Shown here piece by piece: positions 45,534 through 52,944 of a DNA stretch of 55,532 nt. The translations under genes and the position numbers were made by a program. Location of the stretch: assembly GCF_015163715.1 (NCBI RefSeq), contig NZ_JADDUM010000069.1, forward strand, positions 1-55,532, read 5' to 3'. This DNA is from Pseudomonas cyclaminis. GTDB taxonomy: Bacteria; Pseudomonadota; Gammaproteobacteria; Pseudomonadales; Pseudomonadaceae. How positions within the stretch are numbered: the stretch's first letter is position 1; each line of letters opens with the position of its first letter. The notes below the pieces were generated by a model, which saw only the letters and a list, made by a program, of their open reading frames with translations, was not told the DNA's origin and searched no databases.

Positions 45534-45580
45534 TGCTAGCCACAAAAAGCTGCTAACCAAAAAGTAGCTAACCAAAAAGC
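45501..45580 (+). repeat. inverted, decayed copy of the GGTGAG array
   Basis: The reverse complement motif CTCACC and its variants CTAGCC/CTAACC occur at 45501, 45519, 45536, 45553 and 45568, spaced 18, 17, 17 and 15 bp. The later units read CCACAAAAAGCTGCTA or shorter. Five units on each side mirror the left array around the REP centre. Confidence 0.7.
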
Positions 45581-45927
45581 AGGTTCCTACCCGCTTTTTT
45601 GCAGCGACACTTCGTCACTGTTACCAAATCTGAAATGATGCATCTTGAGATTTAGGCTTTCTCTAAACGCCTCCGCGCTTTATCCTTCGCAACAACCTGA
45701 AACGTTTCACTCCCCGGTCGACCCCATCTTGCTGATTATTCCCACATACCAAGACAGCGCTGTCTTACACCGGCCCGCGCCTGGGGATAAATCGCCCGCC
45801 TGTGGATAACCCTCGCTATCCCCAGAAAAACCGAATTAACGCTGAACCAAGCCCGCGCCGAATCGTCATCTACAGTGAGTGAAGCACGGGGTTACACAAT
45901 TATTCCAACGTCACGGAGAAACACACT
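45581..45927. other. gcd upstream region
   Basis: A 347-bp gap with no gene. TGAAACGTTTCA (45698-45709) is a perfect 12-bp palindrome with a central CG, the form used by LacI-family sugar regulators. CACGGAGAAACACACT before the ATG gives a ribosome-binding site. CCTGGGGATAAATCG and CCTGTGGATAACC are short T/A-rich boxes; I assign them no role. Confidence 0.5.
45698..45709 (+). promoter_or_regulatory. LacI-type palindrome upstream of gcd
   Basis: TGAAACGTTTCA is a perfect palindrome about 220 bp before the gcd start. It resembles PtxS-type sites (TGAAACCGGTTTCA) but is two bases shorter at its centre, so the regulator is uncertain. Confidence 0.4.
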
Positions 45928-48339
45928 ATGAGCACTGATGGTGCTTCAAGCCCAAGCCGCCTGCTGCCCAGGCTGCTAGGCGTCTTGCTGCTGATCATGG
46001 GCCTGGCCCTGCTGGCCGGCGGTATCAAGCTGACGATGCTCGGCGGGTCGCTGTACTACCTGCTGGCCGGTATCGGCATCGCCCTCACCGGCGTCCTGCT
46101 GCTGGCGACCCGCCGCGCCGCGCTGGGTCTGTACGCGCTGGTGCTGTTCGCCAGTACCGTGTGGGCCTTGTGGGAAGTCGGCCTGGACTGGTGGCAGTTG
46201 GTGCCACGCCTGGCGCTGCTGTTCGCCCTGGGCATCGTCATGTTGCTGCCGTGGTTTCGCCGTCCGTTGCTGCGTGGCCAACCTGCCCCGCTGGGCACTG
46301 GCGCGCTGAGCGTGGCCGTGGTGTTGGCCGGCGCTGCCGCCCTCGCCAGCCAATTCACCAACCCTGGTGAGATCAAAGGCCAACTGGACCGCGACGCGGT
46401 GCCGGGCATGGCCAATGCTGCGCCGTCCCAGGCTGATGGCGACTGGAACTCCTACGGTCGTTCGTCCTTCGGTGACCGTTACTCGCCGCTGGCCCAGATC
46501 ACCCCGGAAAACGCCCACAAGCTGGTGCCTGCGTGGACCTACCGCACCGGCGACATCCCCGGCCCGAACGATCCAGGCGAGACCACCGCGGAAAACACCC
46601 CGCTGAAAGTCAACGGCATGCTCTACGTGTGCACCCCGCACAGCCAAGTGATTGCCCTGGACCCGGACACCGGCAAGGAAATCTGGCGTTTCGATCCGAA
46701 GATCAGCAGCCAGGGCGCTGAGAACTTCAAGGGTTGGGCGCACATGACCTGCCGTGGCGTGTCGTATCACGATGACGCGGCCTACGCGTCCGAGCAGAGC
46801 CCGACCGGCAGCGCCAGCCCGGCCGCCGCGCCGAATGCCTGCCCGAAACGCATCTTCGTGCCGACCGCCGACACCCGCCTGATCGCCCTCAACGCCGACA
46901 CCGGCAAGATGTGCGAAGACTTCGGCGACAAAGGCCAGGTCGACCTGCGTGCCAACATCGGCAGCTTTGCCCCAGGCGGTTACTACTCCACCTCGCCACC
47001 GGCCGTGACCAAAAACCTGGTTGTGATCGGCGGTCACGTGACCGATAACGTCTCCACCGACGAGCCTAGCGGCGTGATCCGTGCGTTCGACGTACACACC
47101 GGCAAGCTGGTGTGGAACTGGGACAGCGGCAACCCGGACGACACCACCCCGTTGGCCGAAGGCAAGACCTACACCCGCAACTCGCCGAACATGTGGTCCA
47201 TGTTCGCCGTGGATGAAAAACTCGGCATGCTCTACCTGCCGATGGGCAACCAGATGCCCGACCAATACGGCGGCGACCGTACCGACGATTCCGAGAAATA
47301 TTCCGCCGGCCTGACCGCCCTGGACATCGACAGCGGCCACGTGAAGTGGACCTTCCAGTTCACCCACCATGACCTCTGGGACATGGACGTGGGCGGCCAG
47401 CCGTCGCTGATCGACATCAAGACCGACGCCGGCGTGAAGCAGGCCGTCATGGCGTCGACCAAGCAAGGCAGCATCTACGTGCTGGACCGTGCAACCGGCC
47501 AACCGGTCGTGCCGGTCCATGAAGTGGCCGTGCCGCAGGGCGCAGTCGCGGGCGACCGTACCTCCCCTACCCAGCCGAAGTCCGAGCTGAACTTCATGCC
47601 GCCGCCGCTCAAAGAGCGCGACATGTGGGGCGTGACGCCGTTCGACCAACTGCTGTGCCGCATCGATTTCAAATCCCTGCGCTACGACGGCGCGTTCACC
47701 CCGCCATCGCTGCAAGGCTCGATCGTTTACCCAGGTAACTTCGGCGTGTTTGACTGGGGTGGCATTTCCGTCGACCCGGTACGCCAGATCGCCTTCGTAA
47801 ACCCGAGCTACATGGCGTTCAAGTCCAAGCTGATCCCAGCCGCCGACATCGCCAAGCAAGGCCCTCGCGTCAGCGAAACCGAAGGCGTGCAGCCGAACAA
47901 AGGCGCGCCATACGGCGTGATCCTCGAAGCCATGCTGTCGCCAATGGGCCTGCCGTGCCAGGCACCGGCGTGGGGCTATGTGGCGGCGGTCGACCTGACA
48001 ACCCACAAAACCATCTGGATGCACAAGAACGGCACCGTGCGTGACAGCTCGCCGGTTCCGATCCCACTGAGCATGGGCGTACCTAGCCTGGGTGGCACCT
48101 TCACCACTGCCGGTGGCGTGTCCTTCCTCAGCGGCACCCTCGACCAGTACCTGCGTGCCTACGACGTGAAAAACGGCAAGCAACTGTGGGAAGGCCGCCT
48201 GCCAGCTGGCGCGCAAACCACACCGATGACCTACACCGGCAAGGACGGCAAGCAGTACGTGCTGGTCGTGGCGGGTGGTCATGGTTCCCTGGGGACCAAG
48301 CAGGGTGACTATGTAATGGCGTTCAAACTGCCGGATTAA
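45928..48339 (+). CDS. gcd: membrane-bound PQQ-dependent glucose dehydrogenase
   Basis: An 803-residue quinoprotein. Five hydrophobic helices anchor the N-terminal 150 residues (LLGVLLLIMGLALLAGGI onwards); the rest is a periplasmic beta-propeller with DWNSYGRSSFGDRYSPL, TPLKVNGMLYVCTPHSQVIALD, G-G-H-V-T-D-N, FTHHDLWDMDVGGQPSLID and SLGGTFTTAGGVSF. It oxidises glucose to gluconate with PQQ and passes electrons to ubiquinone, and the acid made helps dissolve mineral phosphate. The start ATG 45928 has GGAG upstream. The length and motifs match Gcd of other pseudomonads. Its terminator stem is listed separately. A long frame on the opposite strand is an artefact of GC bias. Confidence 0.95.
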   Translation: MSTDGASSPSRLLPRLLGVLLLIMGLALLAGGIKLTMLGGSLYYLLAGIGIALTGVLLLATRRAALGLYALVLFASTVWALWEVGLDWWQLVPRLALLFALGIVMLLPWFRRPLLRGQPAPLGTGALSVAVVLAGAAALASQFTNPGEIKGQLDRDAVPGMANAAPSQADGDWNSYGRSSFGDRYSPLAQITPENAHKLVPAWTYRTGDIPGPNDPGETTAENTPLKVNGMLYVCTPHSQVIALDPDTGKEIWRFDPKISSQGAENFKGWAHMTCRGVSYHDDAAYASEQSPTGSASPAAAPNACPKRIFVPTADTRLIALNADTGKMCEDFGDKGQVDLRANIGSFAPGGYYSTSPPAVTKNLVVIGGHVTDNVSTDEPSGVIRAFDVHTGKLVWNWDSGNPDDTTPLAEGKTYTRNSPNMWSMFAVDEKLGMLYLPMGNQMPDQYGGDRTDDSEKYSAGLTALDIDSGHVKWTFQFTHHDLWDMDVGGQPSLIDIKTDAGVKQAVMASTKQGSIYVLDRATGQPVVPVHEVAVPQGAVAGDRTSPTQPKSELNFMPPPLKERDMWGVTPFDQLLCRIDFKSLRYDGAFTPPSLQGSIVYPGNFGVFDWGGISVDPVRQIAFVNPSYMAFKSKLIPAADIAKQGPRVSETEGVQPNKGAPYGVILEAMLSPMGLPCQAPAWGYVAAVDLTTHKTIWMHKNGTVRDSSPVPIPLSMGVPSLGGTFTTAGGVSFLSGTLDQYLRAYDVKNGKQLWEGRLPAGAQTTPMTYTGKDGKQYVLVVAGGHGSLGTKQGDYVMAFKLPD

Positions 48340-48353
48340 GCTTTATCGGCGGT

Positions 48354-48392
48354 AAAAAAAGGCGCTACCCTAAACAGGTAGCCGCCTTTTTC
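48354..48392 (+). terminator. intrinsic terminator of gcd
   Basis: An A run, GGCG-CTACC (48361-48369), loop and GGTAGCCGCC (48377-48386) followed by TTTTT make a strong stem with one unpaired C. GGCGGCTACC would pair perfectly, so one G seems to be lost from the left arm. Confidence 0.85.
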
Positions 48393-48411
48393 ATAAACAA
48401 CACAGATCAAT

Positions 48412-48441
48412 ATGTGGGAGGGGGCTTGCCCCCTCCCACAT
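48412..48441. repeat. perfect REP palindrome
   Basis: TGTGGGAGGGGG (48413-48424), CTTG and CCCCCTCCCACA (48429-48440) give 12 paired bases, 13 with the flanking A/T. This is the classic P. fluorescens REP. It lies between the ends of gcd and the globin gene. Confidence 0.85.
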
Positions 48442-48463
48442 TTGAACCGTGGCGTTCAGGAGA

Positions 48464-48883
48464 CTAGTGCTCGATCACTTCTCCACGCATCACCGCCAGC
48501 CGGGCAATCAACCGATTCTGCACCGGCACCGGGATTCCTTCGCTGTCCATCGCCTTGATCAAATCCTCCACCAGTGCATTGAAGTCACTGCGGCTCACGT
48601 TCTGGCCCTTGTGACTCTCGGCCATGCTGTCGCCGGTGTAGGTGCACGGGCCGCCCGCTTCGACGCAGAACTGTTCGATCAATTTGTTGCGCAGGCGCTG
48701 GATATCGACGCGCCGGAAACGTTCGACGATGCGCTCATCCCGAGCGATGTTGAGCAGCATGCCTTCGACAATCCGCGTAATGCCGGGCATGGCGCCAAGG
48801 TCGCGGTACAGGCTGTCGTCCTTGGGCGGTTGCTGGGCGCAGGCGCTGAGCAGCAGCACCAGGGCGATGGGTAGAAAACGCAT
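48464..48883 (-). CDS. group 1 truncated hemoglobin, lipoprotein
   Basis: A 139-residue protein. The N terminus MRFLPIALVLLLSAC15 has a lipobox (L-S-A-C), so it should be a lipid-anchored protein in the periplasm. The globin part starts at about residue 25 (SLYRDLGAMPGITRIVEGML) and keeps the proximal His, H91 in M-A-E-S-H-K-G, and Y-T-G-D. Truncated globins bind O2, NO or CO; most are cytoplasmic, so export is unusual. ATG 48883 overlaps the stop of DUF3034 by one base. It is the last of four genes with a cupredoxin-like protein, a c-di-GMP phosphodiesterase and DUF3034, so a gas- or redox-linked role is a fair guess. Confidence 0.85.
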   Translation of the reverse strand: MRFLPIALVLLLSACAQQPPKDDSLYRDLGAMPGITRIVEGMLLNIARDERIVERFRRVDIQRLRNKLIEQFCVEAGGPCTYTGDSMAESHKGQNVSRSDFNALVEDLIKAMDSEGIPVPVQNRLIARLAVMRGEVIEH

Positions 48884-49740
48884 CAGAAACTCCCTTGCAC
48901 CGACAGGTAGGTGCCGTTCTGGTTATCCAAGGTGGCGATCTCCCCAAGCCGGGCGTAGGCCAGCACAAACGACACATGCTTGTTGGGAAAGTAGCCGACA
49001 AACACATCGGCCCAGTCGCTTTCGCCCGCGAACGACAGGTTGTCGGGTTTCTCACGGTACTCCACGCCCACCGCCCAGCGCGGGTTGAACAGCAGCGCCA
49101 CCGAGCCTTCCTTGAGCAGGCTGCGACTGTCACGGCGGTCGCCGCCAAAGCCTAGCAGACCGGTTTCGTTGGCGCGGCTGTAGCGCAGGCTGCCGTTGAC
49201 GAGCACGTTGTAGCCGAACACGGCGCCCATGAACAAACGGCTCGCGGCCAGGTAGCCTTCCACGTCGCTGTCGCGCCTGGCACCGACCAGGCTGGGGATG
49301 TCGAAGTTGGTCTGGTGCTTGTATTCCAGGCCGAGGGACACCTGCGGCAGGCGGTCGTAAATCACGTCGCCGAACAGGCGCACCTTCACCCCAAGCACAT
49401 CCTGGCCGAGGTTGTCTTCCGGCAGATTCAGCTTGTGCACCAGGCTGCCAAGGTCGAAACGCTGGCGGGCGAAAGACACTTCGACGCGGTTGTCATAGGC
49501 CAGCGCCAGCCCCGCCACGTCCAGCCGATAGTCCGGCAGGTTGACCGTGGTGGCGAACGCCGTGGCGCCCCATTCGTGCTGTTCGCCGTAGCCGGCCAGC
49601 ACCGCCCACGGCGTGATGCCGCCGCCCGCCGTGCCCTCGATGCTGCTGGCACCGCCGGTGGCGATCAGGCGGCCGTTTTCGGCCAGGGCGGTGTGCACAG
49701 TCAGGGCGGCCAGGCAGCCAATCAATAGAGAGAGACGCAC
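48883..49740 (-). CDS. DUF3034 family outer-membrane-type protein
   Basis: A 285-residue secreted protein. The signal peptide is MRLSLLIGCLAALTVHTALA; the mature part is a regular run of beta strands (VLAGYGEQHEWGATAFATTV; DVAGLALAYDNRVEVSFARQRFDL; VSLGLEYKHQTNF) that ends in Phe (YLSVQGSF), which suggests an outer-membrane barrel. Family function is not known. I chose GTG 49740, which has GAG eight bases before it; GTG 49749 is another option. It follows the phosphodiesterase gene almost directly and is followed by the globin gene. Confidence 0.8.
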   Translation of the reverse strand: MRLSLLIGCLAALTVHTALAENGRLIATGGASSIEGTAGGGITPWAVLAGYGEQHEWGATAFATTVNLPDYRLDVAGLALAYDNRVEVSFARQRFDLGSLVHKLNLPEDNLGQDVLGVKVRLFGDVIYDRLPQVSLGLEYKHQTNFDIPSLVGARRDSDVEGYLAASRLFMGAVFGYNVLVNGSLRYSRANETGLLGFGGDRRDSRSLLKEGSVALLFNPRWAVGVEYREKPDNLSFAGESDWADVFVGYFPNKHVSFVLAYARLGEIATLDNQNGTYLSVQGSF

Positions 49741-49749
49741 GTCAGCCAC

Positions 49750-52119
49750 TCAGTGAACAAGGGAAGTTTGCGCACTGAGGGGCAACGCCACCCAGGCTTC
49801 GAAAGCGTCGGCGCTCAAGGGCCGGCTGATCAGGTAACCCTGGGCCGTGTCGCACTGCCAGCGCTCCAGAAGACGCAGGCTGTGGGCGTACTCAACGCCT
49901 TCGGCGACCACTTTGAGGCCCAGGTTGTGGCTCATCTCGATGGTGGAACGCACGATCACCGCGTCTTCACTGGTTTCATCGAGGTTGCGTACAAAGGATT
50001 GGTCGATCTTCAACTCTTGCACCGGCAGGCGCTTGAGGTGAGCCAGCGACGAATAGCCGGTGCCGAAGTCATCCACCGACAGGCTGATGCCGCAATCACG
50101 CAGCAAGTGCAGGACTTTCAGCGCTTTTTCCGGCTCGCGCATCACCGCGCTTTCGGTGATTTCGAACACCAGTTGCTCCGCCGGCAAACCATAGCGACGC
50201 AGCAACGCCGAGACGCGGTGGGCCAGCTCATCGCCGAGTAAATCGTCCGCCGAGATGTTCAGCGACAACTGCAGGTACAGGCCACGGCGGTTCCATTCAC
50301 ACAGTTGGCGAATGCCCTCTTCGATCACCCAGTGGGTCAGCAGTTGAATGCTGCCGGAACGTTCGGCCAGGGGAATGAATTCCGCCGGCGAGACCATGCC
50401 GAACTGCGGATGCTGCCAGCGCAGCAAGGCTTCGGCCTGGCGCACGGTGCCCTGGCGAATGTCCAGCTTGGGCTGGTAATGCAGCAGCAGTTGGCCTTGG
50501 TTGGCCGCGTGGCGCAGGTCGCGGATCAGGGTGATCTGACGGCGGTGCGCGAGGTCACGGCCGTGCTCGTAGATTTGCAGGCGACCGGGCATTTGCGCGG
50601 CGTCTTTCATGGCGATGGCGGCGCGCTCAAGCAGGGTGTGGGGGCTTTCGCCGTCGGCCGGGAATGCAGCGATACCCAGGCGACAGTCGAGCGCCAAGTC
50701 ATGGCCGTTGATGCGCTGGGGACGCAGCAACAGTTGTTGGAGTTTATCGGCCATGCCCACTGCCTCGTCGCTGCCGGCGCCTTCGAGCAAAAGCAGAAAC
50801 TCGTCGGCGATCAGGTGCGCCAGGGTATCGCCAGGGCGCAGCACAGCTTCCAGGCGGCGACTGACCGCCAGCAGCAATTGGTCGACTGCATCCGGCCCGG
50901 CGGTTTCGCTGGCGACACGCAGGTTGTCGATGCCCAGGTAGATCAAGGCGAGCGGTCGATTCAACGCTATGGCACTGCCCAGGCGTTCCATGGCCAGTGC
51001 GCGGTTCGGCAGGCCGGTGAGGCGATCATGCAAGGCATTGTGGGCAAGCTGTTGTTCGCGCTCGGCGATGCCGCTTTGCATGGAGTTGAGCGCACTGGCG
51101 AGCAAGCCCAGCTCGTCGCTGCGGGCCAGGGCCACGGGCGTATGGTAATCGCCCTGACCAATACGCTCGGCCGCCAGCGCCAGTGCCTGCACCGGACGCG
51201 ACACAGTACGCGCCAGCAGCAAGGCACCGATCAGCGACGCCAGTAACGCGACCAACGCAATGACCAGGATCTTTTCATCCAACGGCACAAAGGCTTGCAT
51301 CGCCGCGTCCAGCGGGCTTTGCAGCAAGGCCAGGACTTTGCCGTTTTCATCGCTGGCCAAGACCAGCGACTGGTTGAGGAAGCGCTGCTCCAGGTGATCG
51401 GTGGTGGACAGGCCACGGCGCGTGGCGTCGCCCTGCATCAGTGCCTGGATGCTCCCGCGCAGCGCTTGGGGCTGAGTGGTAACCAAGTCGCCGGGCTGGT
51501 CTTTCTCGATTGCCAGGAAGGACACTTCGAGGTTGCTCAACGAGCGCAACTCACCGGCGAACGCACCGTCCATGCTGAAGCCCATCACCACCCGCGCAAT
51601 CGGCAACGGCGCCAGCACCGACGCTTCTACCAGCAGGTGCGGCTTGCCTTGCAGCGGCACGATCAGCATGGCCTGGCGATTGCGCCGGGCTTCGCGCAGC
51701 GACTGGTCATATTTGAAGGTCGAGCCTTCGGGCACTTCGCTCAGAGTACTGGCCAGGACCTTGCCGTCCATGCCCAGCAGGATCATGTCACTGGCGTTGA
51801 TGCGCTTGCCGTGATTGAGCAGCACCGAGCGCATCGTCGCCGAGTCGCCGCTGGCCACGGCATCGCGAAAACCGAAGTCGGCAGCAAGCAGTTGCACACC
51901 GTCGGCGAGGCGGCGGCCGCGCACGTCCAGCAAGCGCTCGAAGACCCGCGCCCCCACATCCAGCTGGGCCAGGGCCTGACTACGTACCGCTGAGCTGGTG
52001 GCAGCCTTGACGCTGAAATACAGCGCACCGATCACCACCAGCAACAGCAGGATCAGGACGCTGGCGACCCGCGCCTGGAAACTACTGCGCAGTTTCACGG
52101 GCAGCTCGCTTGAAAGCAT
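49750..52119 (-). CDS. membrane GGDEF-EAL protein with Cache-type sensor (probable c-di-GMP phosphodiesterase)
   Basis: A 789-residue protein. TM1 is at about 19-38; a periplasmic dCache-like sensor of about 220 residues (QLDVGARVFERLLDVRGRRLADG; FGFRDAVASGD) is followed by TM2 (IALVALLASLIGALLLA), HAMP, GGDEF-like and EAL domains. The GGDEF motif is I-A-D-E-F and lacks the Gly pair, so cyclase activity is unlikely. EAL looks active: A-E-A-L-L-R-W, F-E-I-T-E-S, D-D-F-G-T-G-Y-S-S and LKIDQSF. It should break down c-di-GMP in response to a periplasmic cue. ATG 52119 is chosen; GTG 52131 is possible. It overlaps the cupredoxin-like gene by 38 bp. Confidence 0.87.
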   Translation of the reverse strand: MLSSELPVKLRSSFQARVASVLILLLLVVIGALYFSVKAATSSAVRSQALAQLDVGARVFERLLDVRGRRLADGVQLLAADFGFRDAVASGDSATMRSVLLNHGKRINASDMILLGMDGKVLASTLSEVPEGSTFKYDQSLREARRNRQAMLIVPLQGKPHLLVEASVLAPLPIARVVMGFSMDGAFAGELRSLSNLEVSFLAIEKDQPGDLVTTQPQALRGSIQALMQGDATRRGLSTTDHLEQRFLNQSLVLASDENGKVLALLQSPLDAAMQAFVPLDEKILVIALVALLASLIGALLLARTVSRPVQALALAAERIGQGDYHTPVALARSDELGLLASALNSMQSGIAEREQQLAHNALHDRLTGLPNRALAMERLGSAIALNRPLALIYLGIDNLRVASETAGPDAVDQLLLAVSRRLEAVLRPGDTLAHLIADEFLLLLEGAGSDEAVGMADKLQQLLLRPQRINGHDLALDCRLGIAAFPADGESPHTLLERAAIAMKDAAQMPGRLQIYEHGRDLAHRRQITLIRDLRHAANQGQLLLHYQPKLDIRQGTVRQAEALLRWQHPQFGMVSPAEFIPLAERSGSIQLLTHWVIEEGIRQLCEWNRRGLYLQLSLNISADDLLGDELAHRVSALLRRYGLPAEQLVFEITESAVMREPEKALKVLHLLRDCGISLSVDDFGTGYSSLAHLKRLPVQELKIDQSFVRNLDETSEDAVIVRSTIEMSHNLGLKVVAEGVEYAHSLRLLERWQCDTAQGYLISRPLSADAFEAWVALPLSAQTSLVH

Positions 52120-52750
52120 CGCCAAAGGCACTTGGCGTGGGCGGAAGATCTTCGGACGCGGGCTCCAGGGCCAACACTACGTTGTGGCTCAGGCCGCCGG
52201 CAGGAATGTGCAGGGTGCCGCCGTCGAGCGGCTGCATGCCCGCGAGCTGCGGGTGCCACAGGGTGGCGTGGTAATCGCCGGGTGCCAGTTGCTCCAGGCG
52301 CACCTGGCCCTGGGCGTTGCTGACGCCGAAGTGCGGGTCGTCGGTGACGTAGATGTAGCCGAGCATCCAGTCATGGATATTGCAGCCCAATACCACCACA
52401 CCGGGTTTGTCGAACAGCAACGGCTCGGCGGGCGTGCCTTCGTACAGGCGCAATTCGAAACGTTTGGCCGTGGAAAAGGAATACACCTGGTGCCGGATGT
52501 TATCGCTATTGGGGAAACGCACCTGGGTGCCGGTATGGACCGCCAGCACATGGGGGGCGAAGCGCTGGTCGCGCTGGTCCATATTGGCCTTGAGCACGCC
52601 GGCCGATGCAGCGGGCGGGCCTTGCAGTGTGACTATCGCATCCGCCACCGGGCTGCCATCGGCCTGCTTGAACGACAGGTCCAGCGTGGCCGCCGAGGCA
52701 GAGCCCGCCAGCATCAGCATCAGGGAGATCGAAGGAAGAGTTCGGGCCAT
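52082..52750 (-). CDS. cupredoxin-like periplasmic protein ('methylamine utilization' type)
   Basis: A 222-residue secreted protein: signal peptide to about SASA (20), then a carboxypeptidase-like strand set (DGSPVADAIVTLQGP) and a cupredoxin fold. H87 (NSDNIRHQVYSF), C123 and H126 (L-G-C-N-I-H-D-W) and M129 are in the right places for a type 1 copper site, H-C-H-M. A C-terminal region with HFGVSNAQGQVRLEQLAPGDYHATLWHP follows. Such proteins are often annotated as methylamine utilization proteins, but no methylamine genes are near; electron transfer or copper sensing is likelier. ATG 52750 is the first of four genes in a leftward operon. Confidence 0.82.
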   Translation of the reverse strand: MARTLPSISLMLMLAGSASAATLDLSFKQADGSPVADAIVTLQGPPAASAGVLKANMDQRDQRFAPHVLAVHTGTQVRFPNSDNIRHQVYSFSTAKRFELRLYEGTPAEPLLFDKPGVVVLGCNIHDWMLGYIYVTDDPHFGVSNAQGQVRLEQLAPGDYHATLWHPQLAGMQPLDGGTLHIPAGGLSHNVVLALEPASEDLPPTPSAFGDAFKRAARETAQ

Positions 52751-52855
52751 GGTCGATCCGCAAAAATGGAAAATGAGCGGCCAGCCTTGGCACAGCGATG
52801 TGCGGTCATGATGCCGCAAACAAGGCACAATGCCATCACTCAATAGCGCTGGATA

Positions 52856-52895
52856 CTTGACCGTTGGTCGGTAAATAACTGTGCAAACGGTCAAG
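52856..52895 (-). promoter_or_regulatory. spaced inverted repeat upstream of the cupredoxin operon
   Basis: CTTGACCGTT (52856-52865) and AACGGTCAAG (52886-52895) are perfect 10-bp arms 30 bp apart centre to centre, about three DNA turns. It is about 106-145 bp before the cupredoxin-like start and 50 bp past the stop of the upstream phosphodiesterase. It could bind a dimeric activator, or be a long-loop terminator; no T run follows. Confidence 0.45.
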
Positions 52896-52944
52896 CCTTG
52901 TAAAGCCTATCGGCCTGGACCGTAGAAACTGTAGCAGCGGGTCC

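Noticed and set aside
45357..45575. Short frames with repeated CGERACPALG peptides between znuD and gcd
   Set aside because: They are translations of the REP and tandem repeats, not genes.
45304..45580. CRISPR array
   Set aside because: The repeats are adjoining 19-bp units without unique spacers, they invert half-way, and no cas gene is near.
45976..48282. 768-residue open frame on the strand opposite gcd
   Set aside because: It mirrors the gcd gene codon for codon, has no ribosome-binding site or recognisable domain, and is the usual result of strong third-position GC bias.
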